A stretch of DNA of 64,000 bases from Eubacterium aggregans (GTDB lineage: Bacteria > Bacillota > Clostridia > Eubacteriales > Eubacteriaceae), in the NCBI RefSeq assembly GCF_900107815.1, contig NZ_FNRK01000008.1, positions 62,001-126,000 of the forward strand, given 5' to 3'. Both the position numbers and the translations under genes were made by a program. The notes beneath the pieces were generated by a model that was not told where the DNA came from, did not search any database, and saw only the letters and a program-made list of their open reading frames with translations. Positions 44,486-53,218 of this stretch are shown here, in pieces. Position 1 is the stretch's first letter; each line of letters starts with the position of its first letter.

Positions 44486-46954
44486 ATGGGGAAAAGCATT
44501 ATTATCGTGGGAGGCGTGGCAGGTGGTGCCAGTGCGGCCGCCCGTCTGCGCCGTCTGGACGAGGACGCTGAAATTACGATTTACGAACGGGGCGAGTATA
44601 TTTCCTACGCCAATTGTGGGCTGCCCTATCATCTGGGGGATGTTATTGCCTCCCGGGATGCCCTGCTTTTGAACACCCCCGAGGGAATGGGAAAGAAATA
44701 CAATGTGGCAGTGCAGGTGCGCCATGAGGTGGTGGCCATTAATCGTGGGGCCCACACGGTGGAGGTAAAGGATTTAGAAGCCGGGGTGACGACTACCGTC
44801 CCCTATGACAAATTGGTGCTGGCTACGGGGTCATCTCCCATTGTGCCCCCCCTGCCAGGTATTGATCATCCCAAAATCATGCCCCTATGGACCGTGCCGG
44901 ACATGGATCGTATCAAATCACTTCTGGGGGCAGGCGGTGCCGGAGAAATGGTTGTGGTAGGCGGCGGTTTCATCGGACTGGAGGTCGCAGAGAACCTTCG
45001 GGAAGCCGGTGTCACCGTACACTTAGTAGAAAAGCTGAACCAGGTCATGGCCCCCTTGGATTTGGAAATGGCCAAGCTGGTTCAGGGTGAGCTGGTGGCG
45101 AAGGGGGTGGATTTACACCTGGGCATGGGCGTCACCGGATTTGAGGATATTGCCGGGAAGGTCAAGGTCTTATTGGAAGATGGCACCCACATCACTGCCG
45201 ATGGCGTGGTTTTAGCCATTGGGGTGCGTCCCAACAACCAACTGGCTGTGGATGCGGGACTGGCAGTGGGAACCCGGGGGGGTATCATCACCGACGGGGA
45301 AATGGTCACCACGGACCCGGATATCTACGCCTTGGGAGACGCCGTCGAGGTGGTGGACCGAGTGGATGGTTCCAAGGGGATGATCCCCCTGGCTGGCCCG
45401 GCTAATAAGCAGGGGCGGATTGTCGCTGATAACCTGGCCGGAGGAAAAAGTGCGTACGCCGGAAGTTTAGGGACTGCAGTGGCCAAGGTCTTCAATTTAA
45501 CCGCAGCCTCCACCGGTCATAATGAAAAACGCTTGATGGCCGATGGCCTGGTAAAGGGAGAGGATTATGAGACCATCATCATCACCCAGAATAGCCATGC
45601 CGGATACTACCCCGGGGCCACCCCGTTGACCCTCAAGCTGCTCTTCACCCGCCCAGAGGGACGGATTCTGGGCGCCCAGATTGTAGGTCGGGATGGTGTG
45701 GATAAGCGCATCGACACCATTTCGGTGGTTTTGGGGCTGGGGGGCAGCATTGACGATCTCACCCGCATCGAGACCGCCTACGCCCCCCCTTACTCCTCAG
45801 CCAAAGACCCTGTGAACATGGCGGGCTTTGTGGCTGAAAATGTGCTGACCGGGCGGGTAGCCTTTACCCCCTGGGATATTTTAGAGACCCATCCGGAGTA
45901 TACCGTTTTAGATGTTCGAGAGGATGCCGAGTGTATGGTCAGTGCCATTCCCGGGGCCATTCACATTCCCCTGGGCCAGCTCCGGGATCGACTCCAGGAG
46001 CTGGGGGAGGATCGGTCTGCCCCGGTGGTGGTGTTCTGTGCCATCGGTGTCCGGGGGTACAATGCCGCCCGTATTTTAGCCGGCCATGGCTTCACCCGTG
46101 CATTGGTCTATCCCGGGGGCATGAAATTTTATCGTGCCACCCATTATGAAGCCCTGGGGGAACCCCAGGCCGCAGTACCCACAGGAGGTCAATCCATGTC
46201 TCACCCAAACCAATCTAAAGCAGCTTGTATTCAGATCAATTGCAGCGGCCTTCAATGCCCTGGACCCATTATGAAGGTTTTTGAAGCCATGGGTGAAATG
46301 GCCGATGGGGATACCTTAGAGGTTCAGGCCTCGGACCCTGGCTTTACCCAGGATATTGCGGCCTGGTGTCGGCGGACGGGGAATACCCTGCTGGAAACTG
46401 GTGAAGGTGGTGGGGTTTATACCGCCCTTTTGCAAAAGGGAAGGGCAGGAAAGCCGGTGGTGAAGACCGATGCCCTTGGCGTGGTAGAGGGCAAGACCAT
46501 GGTGGTGTTCAGCGGAGACTTGGATAAGGTGTTGGCCAGCTTCATCATTGCCAATGGTGCCGCGGCCATGGGCCGTCCGGTGACTATGTTCTTTACCTTC
46601 TGGGGGCTGAATGCCCTGCGCAAGCCCCAGAAACAGGCCGTTAAAAAATCCATGATGGAAAAAATGTTCGGCGTGATGATGCCCCGGGGCGCCCAAAAGC
46701 TCAAGCTTTCTAAAATGAATATGCTAGGCATGGGGACAGCCATGATGAAGAAGATTATGAAGGATAAAAATGTGGATTCCCTGGAGACCCTGATGCAAAA
46801 GGCCATGGACAATGGGGTGAAGCTGGTGGCCTGCACCATGAGTATGGATGTCATGGGCATCAAGAAGGAAGAGCTCATCGACGGGATTACCTACGCCGGC
46901 GTGGGGGCCTACCTGGGCGATGCCGAGGAATCCAACGTCAACTTGTTTATATAA
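44486..46954 (+). CDS. CoA-disulfide reductase-rhodanese-TusA-DsrE fusion protein
   Basis: An 822-residue four-domain protein. Residues 1-445: FAD/NAD(P)H disulfide reductase of the CoADR/NADH-oxidase type with VGGVAGGASAAARLRR, redox Cys in YANCGLPY and a second GGGFIGLEVAENLREAG. Residues about 455-560: rhodanese with VLDVRE and active Cys in VVFCAIGVRG. Residues about 580-655: TusA-like with LQCPGPIMK. Residues about 665-822: DsrE2-like (VVFSGDLDKVLASFIIANGAA). Such fusions move sulfane sulfur or reduce CoA polysulfides. The next genes, a structured element and a Crp/Fnr regulator, may control it. No frameshift is seen. Confidence 0.93.
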   Translation: MGKSIIIVGGVAGGASAAARLRRLDEDAEITIYERGEYISYANCGLPYHLGDVIASRDALLLNTPEGMGKKYNVAVQVRHEVVAINRGAHTVEVKDLEAGVTTTVPYDKLVLATGSSPIVPPLPGIDHPKIMPLWTVPDMDRIKSLLGAGGAGEMVVVGGGFIGLEVAENLREAGVTVHLVEKLNQVMAPLDLEMAKLVQGELVAKGVDLHLGMGVTGFEDIAGKVKVLLEDGTHITADGVVLAIGVRPNNQLAVDAGLAVGTRGGIITDGEMVTTDPDIYALGDAVEVVDRVDGSKGMIPLAGPANKQGRIVADNLAGGKSAYAGSLGTAVAKVFNLTAASTGHNEKRLMADGLVKGEDYETIIITQNSHAGYYPGATPLTLKLLFTRPEGRILGAQIVGRDGVDKRIDTISVVLGLGGSIDDLTRIETAYAPPYSSAKDPVNMAGFVAENVLTGRVAFTPWDILETHPEYTVLDVREDAECMVSAIPGAIHIPLGQLRDRLQELGEDRSAPVVVFCAIGVRGYNAARILAGHGFTRALVYPGGMKFYRATHYEALGEPQAAVPTGGQSMSHPNQSKAACIQINCSGLQCPGPIMKVFEAMGEMADGDTLEVQASDPGFTQDIAAWCRRTGNTLLETGEGGGVYTALLQKGRAGKPVVKTDALGVVEGKTMVVFSGDLDKVLASFIIANGAAAMGRPVTMFFTFWGLNALRKPQKQAVKKSMMEKMFGVMMPRGAQKLKLSKMNMLGMGTAMMKKIMKDKNVDSLETLMQKAMDNGVKLVACTMSMDVMGIKKEELIDGITYAGVGAYLGDAEESNVNLFI

Positions 46955-46962
46955 GGGAGGTC

Positions 46963-47213
46963 GGTTCGTCCGCGAAGATTTGTGGCGGTAGGGTGAGCTC
47001 TCTGTCTGGGCGGCATGCTGGACATATGCTTTCACTTCGTCTGCTTGCGGATTCGGACAGGGTATGTTACCGAAACTGCTACGCACTTTCGAACATACTC
47101 CAGTCCGCCCCGATGCAGACTTACGTGAAAGATATGTCCATCCTGCCTTTGGTTATCGATACCGCCGCGACTGTGACAGCCGACCCACCGCCACAAACTG
47201 TAGCGGACGAACC
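46963..47213 (+). ncRNA. 250-nt long imperfect hairpin: unknown structured RNA or miniature element
   Basis: The 374-base gap between the flavoprotein gene and the Crp/Fnr gene folds end to end. Outer stem GGTTCGTCCGC (46963-46973) with 47203-47213, then TTTGTGGCGGT (46979-46989) with 47187-47197. A long middle stem pairs 47012-47035 with 47125-47147 (core GGACATAT/ATATGTCC and TTTCAC/GTGAAA). GTCTGC (47039-47044) pairs with 47115-47120, and CGGAC (47054-47058) with 47103-47107 followed by TATGTT/AACATA. An intrinsic terminator follows at 47225. No family is recognised; it is not 6S, SRP or RNase P by motif. A MITE without obvious target duplication is the alternative. Confidence 0.6.
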
Positions 47214-47224
47214 CTCGCACCTTC

Positions 47225-47250
47225 AAGACCTGCTGACCGCAGGTCTTTTT
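47225..47250 (+). terminator. Intrinsic terminator after the long hairpin
   Basis: AAGACCTGC/GCAGGTCTT stem with TGACC loop and five T. It ends the hairpin RNA or the upstream flavoprotein transcript. Confidence 0.85.
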
Positions 47251-47253
47251 GTA

Positions 47254-47281
47254 TTGACTTCTTTTCTGGGGACGGTATAAT
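47254..47281 (+). promoter_or_regulatory. Promoter of the Crp/Fnr gene
   Basis: TTGACT (47254-47259), 16-base spacer, TATAAT (47276-47281), 47 bases before the ATG. Confidence 0.75.
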
Positions 47282-47328
47282 GAAAATATTGAAGTGTGGG
47301 AAGCATGGATTTGTAGAGGAGGTGGCCC

Positions 47329-47994
47329 ATGGGGCGATTATGTGAGGTTTTTCCCATTTGGGATGCGCTAACGGAAGGGGAGCAATCGGTGTTGACGGCG
47401 GCTGCGGTGCATCGATTAGTCCCTGGGGGCACCCTAATCCACGACGGTGGAGAGGAATGCCTAGGGCTTTTAGTGGTGTCCTCGGGGTGGCTGCGGGCCT
47501 TTATTATGTCCGAGGAAGGGCGGGAGATTACCCTGTATCGCCTGGGCCCTGGGGAAATCTGCCTGTTTACCGGGTCCTGTATGCTCAAAGAAATGCAATT
47601 CGATATTGCCATAGAGGCCGGGGAGGACAGTGCCTATTGGGTGATTCCAGCGCCGGTTTACAAGGACCTCATGGAGCATTCCACCACCCTGGCTCTGTAC
47701 ACCAACCGCCTCATGGCAAAGCGTTTTTCAGAGGTTATGTGGCTCATGGAGCAGGTACTGTTTAAGCGCTTTGATGTCCGTCTGGCCACGTTTTTGCTCT
47801 CGGAGTACCAGCGGTCAGGAACATCTCACCTGCCCCTGACCCACGACCAAATCGCCAGGCATCTGGGCACCGCCCGGGAGGTGGTCACGCGGATGCTTAA
47901 AAACTTCCAGCAGGAGGGATGGGTTAAGCTCTCCCGGGGGAGTGTGGACATCATCGATGGGCAAGGACTGAGGTCTTTATGTGCCACCCCTTGA
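47329..47994 (+). CDS. Crp/Fnr-family transcriptional regulator
   Basis: 221 residues: N-terminal cyclic-nucleotide-like beta-barrel (about 15-130), long dimer helix (about 130-155) and C-terminal helix-turn-helix (LTHDQIARHLGTAREVVTRMLKNFQQEG, read in two parts, residues 167-195). It lacks the N-terminal Cys cluster of FNR, so it is not an FNR-type oxygen sensor. AGAGGAGGTGG precedes the ATG. It probably controls the adjacent sulfur/CoA flavoprotein gene, perhaps responding to redox or sulfide; the ligand is unknown. Confidence 0.9.
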   Translation: MGRLCEVFPIWDALTEGEQSVLTAAAVHRLVPGGTLIHDGGEECLGLLVVSSGWLRAFIMSEEGREITLYRLGPGEICLFTGSCMLKEMQFDIAIEAGEDSAYWVIPAPVYKDLMEHSTTLALYTNRLMAKRFSEVMWLMEQVLFKRFDVRLATFLLSEYQRSGTSHLPLTHDQIARHLGTAREVVTRMLKNFQQEGWVKLSRGSVDIIDGQGLRSLCATP

Positions 47995-48020
47995 CCCCGG
48001 TAACCCGCAATTGATATAAT
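47991..48020 (+). promoter_or_regulatory. murI-trpS promoter
   Basis: TTGACC (47991-47996), 18-base spacer, TATAAT (48015-48020), overlapping the end of the Crp/Fnr gene. Confidence 0.65.
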
Positions 48021-48047
48021 AGACCGGTCTTTAGTAAGGAGGTCATT

Positions 48048-48860
48048 ATGACCAATCAAAGCCCCATTGGGCTCATCGACTCTGGCATCGGGGGATTTAC
48101 GGTTCTCCGGGAGCTGCAGCAGCGCCTGCCGGGAGAAAACCTCATTTACCTGGGGGATTCCCTGCGGATGCCCTATGGCGAGCTGGATAATGCCGCCATT
48201 ATAGAATATGCCAATAGTGATATCCGTTTCCTGGAGGAACGGGGGGTAAAGGCCATCCTATTGGCCTGTAATACCATCTCTTCCCTGATGGAACAGCTTA
48301 CTGCCAAGGTTCCCTTATTTTCCATTGTGGAAGCAGGATGCCTGGCCACCATGGAAACCTGTAAAACCGGGGAGGTTGGACTCATCGCTACCCGGGCAAC
48401 GGTCAATAATGGGGCCTACCCCCGAGTGCTGCGCCAGCTGACGGATCAGGTCGTCTTTGTTCAACAGGGGACAAAAACCCTGGCCTCAGTCATTAATAAT
48501 TATCCCGAGGAGATTGAGCTCCTCAGAACCCACATTCATCTGGCCATTGATCCCCTCATTGAGGAACGGGATATCCATGTGCTGCTTTTGGGGTGTACCC
48601 ATTTCCCCATCGTTAGAGAGACCATCGCGGAATTATACCCCCAATTTACCATTATCAATCCGGCCATCAAGGAAATTGATATTTTGAGGGAGAAACTCAC
48701 CGCCCAGGATGCCTTTAGTGGGATGGATGCTGGTGGAAAAACCGAAATCTACACCACCGGGACTCAGGCAGATTATAAAATATTTTGCGATATGGTAGAC
48801 TATTTAGATATCCGGTGTCACAGCCTGAATCAAGCCGTGCTGGATATTGATAAAGCTTAG
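48048..48860 (+). CDS. murI: Glutamate racemase
   Basis: Makes D-glutamate for peptidoglycan from L-glutamate without cofactor. 270 residues; catalytic Cys pair in LACNTISS and LLGCTHFP, and the opening IGLIDSGIGGFTVLREL. Normal length. AAGGAGGTC Shine-Dalgarno. Followed 15 bases later by trpS. Confidence 0.96.
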   Translation: MTNQSPIGLIDSGIGGFTVLRELQQRLPGENLIYLGDSLRMPYGELDNAAIIEYANSDIRFLEERGVKAILLACNTISSLMEQLTAKVPLFSIVEAGCLATMETCKTGEVGLIATRATVNNGAYPRVLRQLTDQVVFVQQGTKTLASVINNYPEEIELLRTHIHLAIDPLIEERDIHVLLLGCTHFPIVRETIAELYPQFTIINPAIKEIDILREKLTAQDAFSGMDAGGKTEIYTTGTQADYKIFCDMVDYLDIRCHSLNQAVLDIDKA

Positions 48861-48875
48861 GAGAAAAGAAAGATT

Positions 48876-49880
48876 ATGGAAGATCAAAAGAAAATTGTGT
48901 ACTCGGCCATCCAGCCCTCGGGTATGTTCACCATCGGGAATTATTTTGGGGCCATGAAAAATTGGGTCCCTATGCAGAATGACCATGACTGCCTGTTCTG
49001 CCTGGCAGACCTTCACGCCATCACTGTTCCCCAGGTGCCCGCGGATCTGCGTCGCCGGACCTACGAATGTATGGCACTGCTTATGGCCATCGGCATCGAT
49101 CCTGAAAAATGTATTTTATACGTCCAGTCCCAGGTGCCGGCCCACACCGAGCTCACCTGGATTTTAAATTGCTCGGCCTATATGGGTGAGCTGTCCCGGA
49201 TGACTCAGTTTAAGGATAAGTCCAAGAAGCAGGGAAATAACATTCGGGTGGGACTCTTCGATTATCCCGTGCTCATGGCAGCGGATATTTTGCTGTACCA
49301 AACAGACCTGGTGCCCGTGGGGAGCGACCAAAAGCAGCATGTGGAGCTGGCCCGGGATATTGCCGAACGGTTTAACGGTCAGTATTCCCCAACCTTTAAG
49401 GTACCGGAGCCCTGGTTTGGGGAAGCCGGCGCCCGGGTGATGAGTCTCCAGGACCCGGTGCGTAAAATGTCCAAGTCCGACGAAAACATCAATGGCTTTG
49501 TATCCATGCTGGACGATCCAGATACCATTATCCGTAAATTCAAGCGGGCAGTGACGGATTCAGAAACCGTCATTCGCTATGACCGGGAAAATAAGGCTGG
49601 GGTATCCAATCTCATGGAAATCTATGGCTGTGCCACGGGCCAGACCCTGGAAGAAGTCAGTGCGGCCTTTGAGGGAAAGGGCTATGGTGATTTTAAAAAA
49701 GCTGTGGGGGAAGTGGTGGCCGATGCCATTCATCCCATTCAGGAGGAATACCATCGCCTGTTGTCCGATAAGGGTGCGTTGGAATCCATTATGAAGCACG
49801 GTGCCGAACAGGCCGGGCGTATCGCTGGAAAGACCCTGTCCAAGGTCCGGCGTAAGGTCGGCTTTGTCACGGTGAAATAG
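48876..49880 (+). CDS. trpS: Tryptophanyl-tRNA synthetase
   Basis: Charges tRNA-Trp. 334 residues, class I synthetase. HIGH-like motif in SGMFTIGNYFGAM, KMSKS in VRKMSKSDENINGF, and AADILLYQTDLVPVGSDQKQH. Normal length. Likely in operon with murI. No T-box leader was found. Confidence 0.97.
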   Translation: MEDQKKIVYSAIQPSGMFTIGNYFGAMKNWVPMQNDHDCLFCLADLHAITVPQVPADLRRRTYECMALLMAIGIDPEKCILYVQSQVPAHTELTWILNCSAYMGELSRMTQFKDKSKKQGNNIRVGLFDYPVLMAADILLYQTDLVPVGSDQKQHVELARDIAERFNGQYSPTFKVPEPWFGEAGARVMSLQDPVRKMSKSDENINGFVSMLDDPDTIIRKFKRAVTDSETVIRYDRENKAGVSNLMEIYGCATGQTLEEVSAAFEGKGYGDFKKAVGEVVADAIHPIQEEYHRLLSDKGALESIMKHGAEQAGRIAGKTLSKVRRKVGFVTVK

Positions 49881-49898
49881 AATGATTTGGGAGATGTC

Positions 49899-51605
49899 AT
49901 GAAGCGCGACTGGAGGGCGATGCGTAAGCCCTGGCTGGCGGCAATCATCGGAGTGGCCTTACTGACCGTTTTACGGTTGGTATTGGCCCAGAAAATGCCC
50001 CTGGTGATGCAGGGAGAAACCAGTCATGATGATTTCTTAATGGTGCGCTATGCCGCGTATCTGGCCGCCGGGCAATGGATGGGCCCCTTTACCCTGATGG
50101 TTTGTGTTAAGGGACTTTCCTTCCCCTTATTTTTGGCGGTGAATTATCTGGTGGGAATGCCCTACGCCCTCACCCTGGCCCTGTGCAATGTTGGGGCAGC
50201 CGCCTTCTTTGTCCATGCCCTAAAGCCCTGGGTAAAGAATGGATATGGGCAGCTGGCCCTCTATCTCTTTTTAATCTACTCCCCGGTTACCTTTGACACT
50301 CAGATTTCAGGGATGGTATATCGTAACGCTATTTTGGCTCCAGCCCTCCTTTTAGTACTGGGCTCTGCCATTGGACTCTATATCCGCTGTGGGCATTCCA
50401 GCCGGAGACTATGGCCCTGGAGCCTGGGCCTGGGCCTATCCTTCGCCTACTTCTGGAACATCCGGGAGGATACCATCTGGCTATTGCCCTTTGTGGTGGT
50501 GGCCCTTGGGATTACCGGGATTACCATTTGGAGGGCTGAAGGGCGTGCGGGAACGAAAAAGCTCGGGCTCCTCCTCCTCCCCCTGCTGTGCCTGGGGATG
50601 GTTCAGGTTGGCCAGGGGATGATCAACAAGGTGGTCTATGGGGAATACATGATTAACAACCGGACTGGCACAGCCTTTGGCGAAATGATCACCCAGCTCA
50701 TTCATGTGGATGATGGTCAGGAGGACGTGGCTGTGTGGATCTCCAAGGATATGCTAAAGCAGGCCTACGCCGTTAGTCCGACCTTAGCGAAAATGTCCGG
50801 TGCCATCGATGAAGCCTTGGAAGCCTGGGGAAGTACCCCGGAGGATCGGGGCATTGCGGGAGATATCACGGTCTGGGCTCTTCGGGATGGTCTTTACCGA
50901 GGCGGTGCCTTTGCGGATGCTACTACCCTGGAAAAAACCTGTAGCCAGATTAATGCTGAGCTGTCAGCGGCCTACGCCGACGGCCGGCTTCAAAAGCGGA
51001 ATAGTTTCTATATTTCCGGTGCTGCCCGGGGGATGACGGCAGAGGATGTTCCCCTTTTAGCCGAGAATTTTAAAAACGGCTTTCTGGATATTATAAGCTA
51101 TGCCCAATACGCCTGCAGGCTGTTGCCCTCTACGGGCCCAATGGAGCGGATTCGCACCATGGAGGTCATCACCAATAACCTGACACTGTATCCTGAGACC
51201 GGTTTTAATCCTGATGAAAATATCGGGGCGACTATCCAGGGTGAGGTTGGGGGCCTGAGCCAGAAGATTTTCTCTGGGGTGGGTAGCCTGTATAAGGCCA
51301 GTGGAACGGCCCTGGCAGTGCTTGCCGGTGTGGCCTGGGTAGTCATGCTGGTACAGGTCATCCGGGGAATCAGGCATCAGCAGCTTGAGGATTTACCGAT
51401 CCTGTTGGTGATCACTGGACTCTTCCTCAGCAGTTTAGTCCTACTGGCTGGGGTGGTCTGGTTTACCTCCTGGATGGTGGGAGACTATCCCTATAATATT
51501 TATAACTACACCTCCCCAGCCTGTACACTGATGCAGGTGGTGGAATTCCTGTGTCTCTATTGGCTGGGAGGACAACTTAAGAAAAAATGGGTTAAGGCCC
51601 ACTAA
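49899..51605 (+). CDS. Polytopic membrane protein, possibly GT-C glycosyltransferase-like
   Basis: A 568-residue protein with about ten to eleven predicted membrane helices and a large extracytoplasmic insert (about residues 240-430). After the first helix the loop contains HDDFLMVRYAAYLAAGQW, reminiscent of the acidic first-loop motif of GT-C glycosyltransferases. No further motif confirms this. ATG at 49899 with TTGGGAG upstream; codes directly after trpS. It may build or modify a surface polysaccharide. Terminated by the bidirectional hairpin at 51606. Confidence 0.6.
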   Translation: MKRDWRAMRKPWLAAIIGVALLTVLRLVLAQKMPLVMQGETSHDDFLMVRYAAYLAAGQWMGPFTLMVCVKGLSFPLFLAVNYLVGMPYALTLALCNVGAAAFFVHALKPWVKNGYGQLALYLFLIYSPVTFDTQISGMVYRNAILAPALLLVLGSAIGLYIRCGHSSRRLWPWSLGLGLSFAYFWNIREDTIWLLPFVVVALGITGITIWRAEGRAGTKKLGLLLLPLLCLGMVQVGQGMINKVVYGEYMINNRTGTAFGEMITQLIHVDDGQEDVAVWISKDMLKQAYAVSPTLAKMSGAIDEALEAWGSTPEDRGIAGDITVWALRDGLYRGGAFADATTLEKTCSQINAELSAAYADGRLQKRNSFYISGAARGMTAEDVPLLAENFKNGFLDIISYAQYACRLLPSTGPMERIRTMEVITNNLTLYPETGFNPDENIGATIQGEVGGLSQKIFSGVGSLYKASGTALAVLAGVAWVVMLVQVIRGIRHQQLEDLPILLVITGLFLSSLVLLAGVVWFTSWMVGDYPYNIYNYTSPACTLMQVVEFLCLYWLGGQLKKKWVKAH

Positions 51606-51655
51606 AAAAAGAGCCATTCACAGAGGATGCTGTCATCCCTGGATGGCTCTTTTTA
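51606..51655 (+). terminator. Bidirectional terminator between the membrane protein and rubrerythrin
   Basis: Outer stem AAAAAGAGCCAT/ATGGCTCTTTTT (51606-51617 with 51643-51654) and inner stem around GGATG/CATCC. T-rich on the + strand and A-rich before it, so it works for both convergent genes. Confidence 0.85.
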
Positions 51656-51667
51656 TTGCATTAAATT

Positions 51668-52267
51668 TTAGTAGGCTTCTACAAACAGTTCAAAATAATC
51701 CTGGGGATGCTTGCAGGCAGGGCAAAGCTGGGGTGCAGAATCGCCTTCGTGGATATAGCCACAGTTGCCGCATTTCCATTTGGTGGGGCTGACACGGGTG
51801 AATACCCGGCCTTCTTTGATGTTTTCCGCTAATTTGCGATAACGGGTTTCGTGGGCCATTTCAGCCACACAAACATGGATGAAGGTGCTGGCAATATCGT
51901 CAAAGCCTTCCAGCTTTGCAATGGCGGCAAAGGCAGGGTATAATTTTGCCCATTCTTCGTTTTCGCCTTCGGCAGCGTGGATCAGATTGTCATAAGTGGA
52001 ATCTGACAGTGCAACCGGATAACCGGCATCGATGTTGACTTCAACACAGCCACCGTCTTCTGCTTCAGAGGCGACGATATATTTGTAGAACATTTCACCA
52101 TGTTCTTTTTCATTGGCTGCGGTTTCCAGGAAAATTTCCTGCATTTGGACATAACCTTCTTTTTTAGCCTTTGATGCGAAGAAGGTGTAACGGTTGCGTG
52201 CTTGTGATTCACCGGCAAATGCCTTCATCAAATTTTCCAGAGTCTTTGTACCTTTTAATCTACCCAT
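51668..52267 (-). CDS. rbr: Rubrerythrin
   Basis: A 199-residue non-haem iron peroxidase that removes hydrogen peroxide in anaerobes. N-terminal diiron four-helix domain with ESQARNRYTFFASKA, EKEHGEMFYKY and ETRYRKLA; C-terminal rubredoxin-like domain with CGNCGY and CPACKHPQDYF. The start at 52267 has GGGAGG upstream. Monocistronic. It supports an anaerobic, oxygen-sensitive host. Confidence 0.97.
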   Translation of the reverse strand: MGRLKGTKTLENLMKAFAGESQARNRYTFFASKAKKEGYVQMQEIFLETAANEKEHGEMFYKYIVASEAEDGGCVEVNIDAGYPVALSDSTYDNLIHAAEGENEEWAKLYPAFAAIAKLEGFDDIASTFIHVCVAEMAHETRYRKLAENIKEGRVFTRVSPTKWKCGNCGYIHEGDSAPQLCPACKHPQDYFELFVEAY

Positions 52268-52477
52268 TGTAATCCTCCCTTACTCATTAAAATCAATACT
52301 TATATTATACGTCTTTCCAATAAAAAAAGAAAGTAAGATTTAGAATAAATATAAGGTGTAGTAAGGTAGATTTAAGTAAAAAACAGGTAAAATTCACGAA
52401 AACATCAAATTCCAATCAAAGAGCCTACACATTTTCTTCGTAAAATAAGGCCATACCATTGATTGGAGGAATGACTG

Positions 52478-53218
52478 ATGACAAAGGCATTACAACCCGG
52501 CTGTGTTTTTGAGCGGGTTGAAAAAAAGTATTTATTATCGGAAGGGCAATATCGGGAATTGGTGAGGAGACTAAAGCCCCATGTGCAAGTGGATGATTAT
52601 GGTCTGCACACCATTTGTAATATATACTACGATACACCAGGGAATGAGATGGTTCGACGGTCCATTGAAGGTCCGAAGTATAAGGAAAAAATCCGCCTGC
52701 GCAGCTATGGTGTACCGGGCCCGGAGGATACCGTCTTTTTAGAAATTAAAAAGAAATGGCGGAAGGTGGTCTATAAACGCCGGATTCCGCTGACTCTGAC
52801 CCAGGCCGGCGCCTTTATGGCTGGAGGACCCTTGCCCCAGGTGGAGCCAGAGGATCGGCAGATCCTCCGGGAGCTGGACTACTGTCGCAGTTTTTATCAT
52901 CCAATACCCAAGGTGTTCATCGCCTATGACCGCATCGCCTGTTTTGGCAATGAGGACCCGGAGCTGCGCATGACCTTTGACCACGGCATCCGCAGCCGGG
53001 AGGACGATTTGTGGCTGGGGTTAGGGGACTATGGCAAACCTTTGCTTAAAAAGGAACAATTTTTGCTGGAAATTAAGGTTGAGGGAGCGTTTCCTCTATG
53101 GCTGGTGGACATTTTGTCCGAGCTGGCCATTTACCCCACCTCTTTTTCAAAGGTAGGGAATATTTATAAAGCCACCCATGGAATGGAAGGGAGAACACCA
53201 TGTTTACGAGTATCATAA
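52478..53218 (+). CDS. VTC-domain polyphosphate polymerase-like protein
   Basis: 246 residues of the VTC/CYTH-like tunnel fold. Repeated basic/acidic pairs lining the tunnel are visible: FERVEKKYLL, KIRLRSYG, FLEIKKKWRK, VYKRRIPL, and the C-terminal FLLEIKVEG. In yeast Vtc4 this domain makes polyphosphate from ATP; in bacteria it occurs with DUF4956 and CotH or beta-helix surface proteins, where its activity is unproven. GGAGG Shine-Dalgarno; overlaps the next gene by 19 bases. Confidence 0.9.
   Translation: MTKALQPGCVFERVEKKYLLSEGQYRELVRRLKPHVQVDDYGLHTICNIYYDTPGNEMVRRSIEGPKYKEKIRLRSYGVPGPEDTVFLEIKKKWRKVVYKRRIPLTLTQAGAFMAGGPLPQVEPEDRQILRELDYCRSFYHPIPKVFIAYDRIACFGNEDPELRMTFDHGIRSREDDLWLGLGDYGKPLLKKEQFLLEIKVEGAFPLWLVDILSELAIYPTSFSKVGNIYKATHGMEGRTPCLRVS

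Noticed and set aside
44403-44672. 89-codon frame overlapping the start of the flavoprotein gene
   Set aside because: It is an out-of-frame shadow of the flavoprotein coding region with no ribosome-binding site.
46963-47213. 6S RNA or SRP RNA
   Set aside because: The length and rod shape are suggestive, but the SRP apical GGAA/AGCAG motif and the 6S central bubble pattern are not visible.
46993-47280. 95-codon open frame in the gap before the Crp/Fnr gene
   Set aside because: It has no ribosome-binding site, runs through the long hairpin and a terminator, and its product resembles no protein; the hairpin explains the sequence better.
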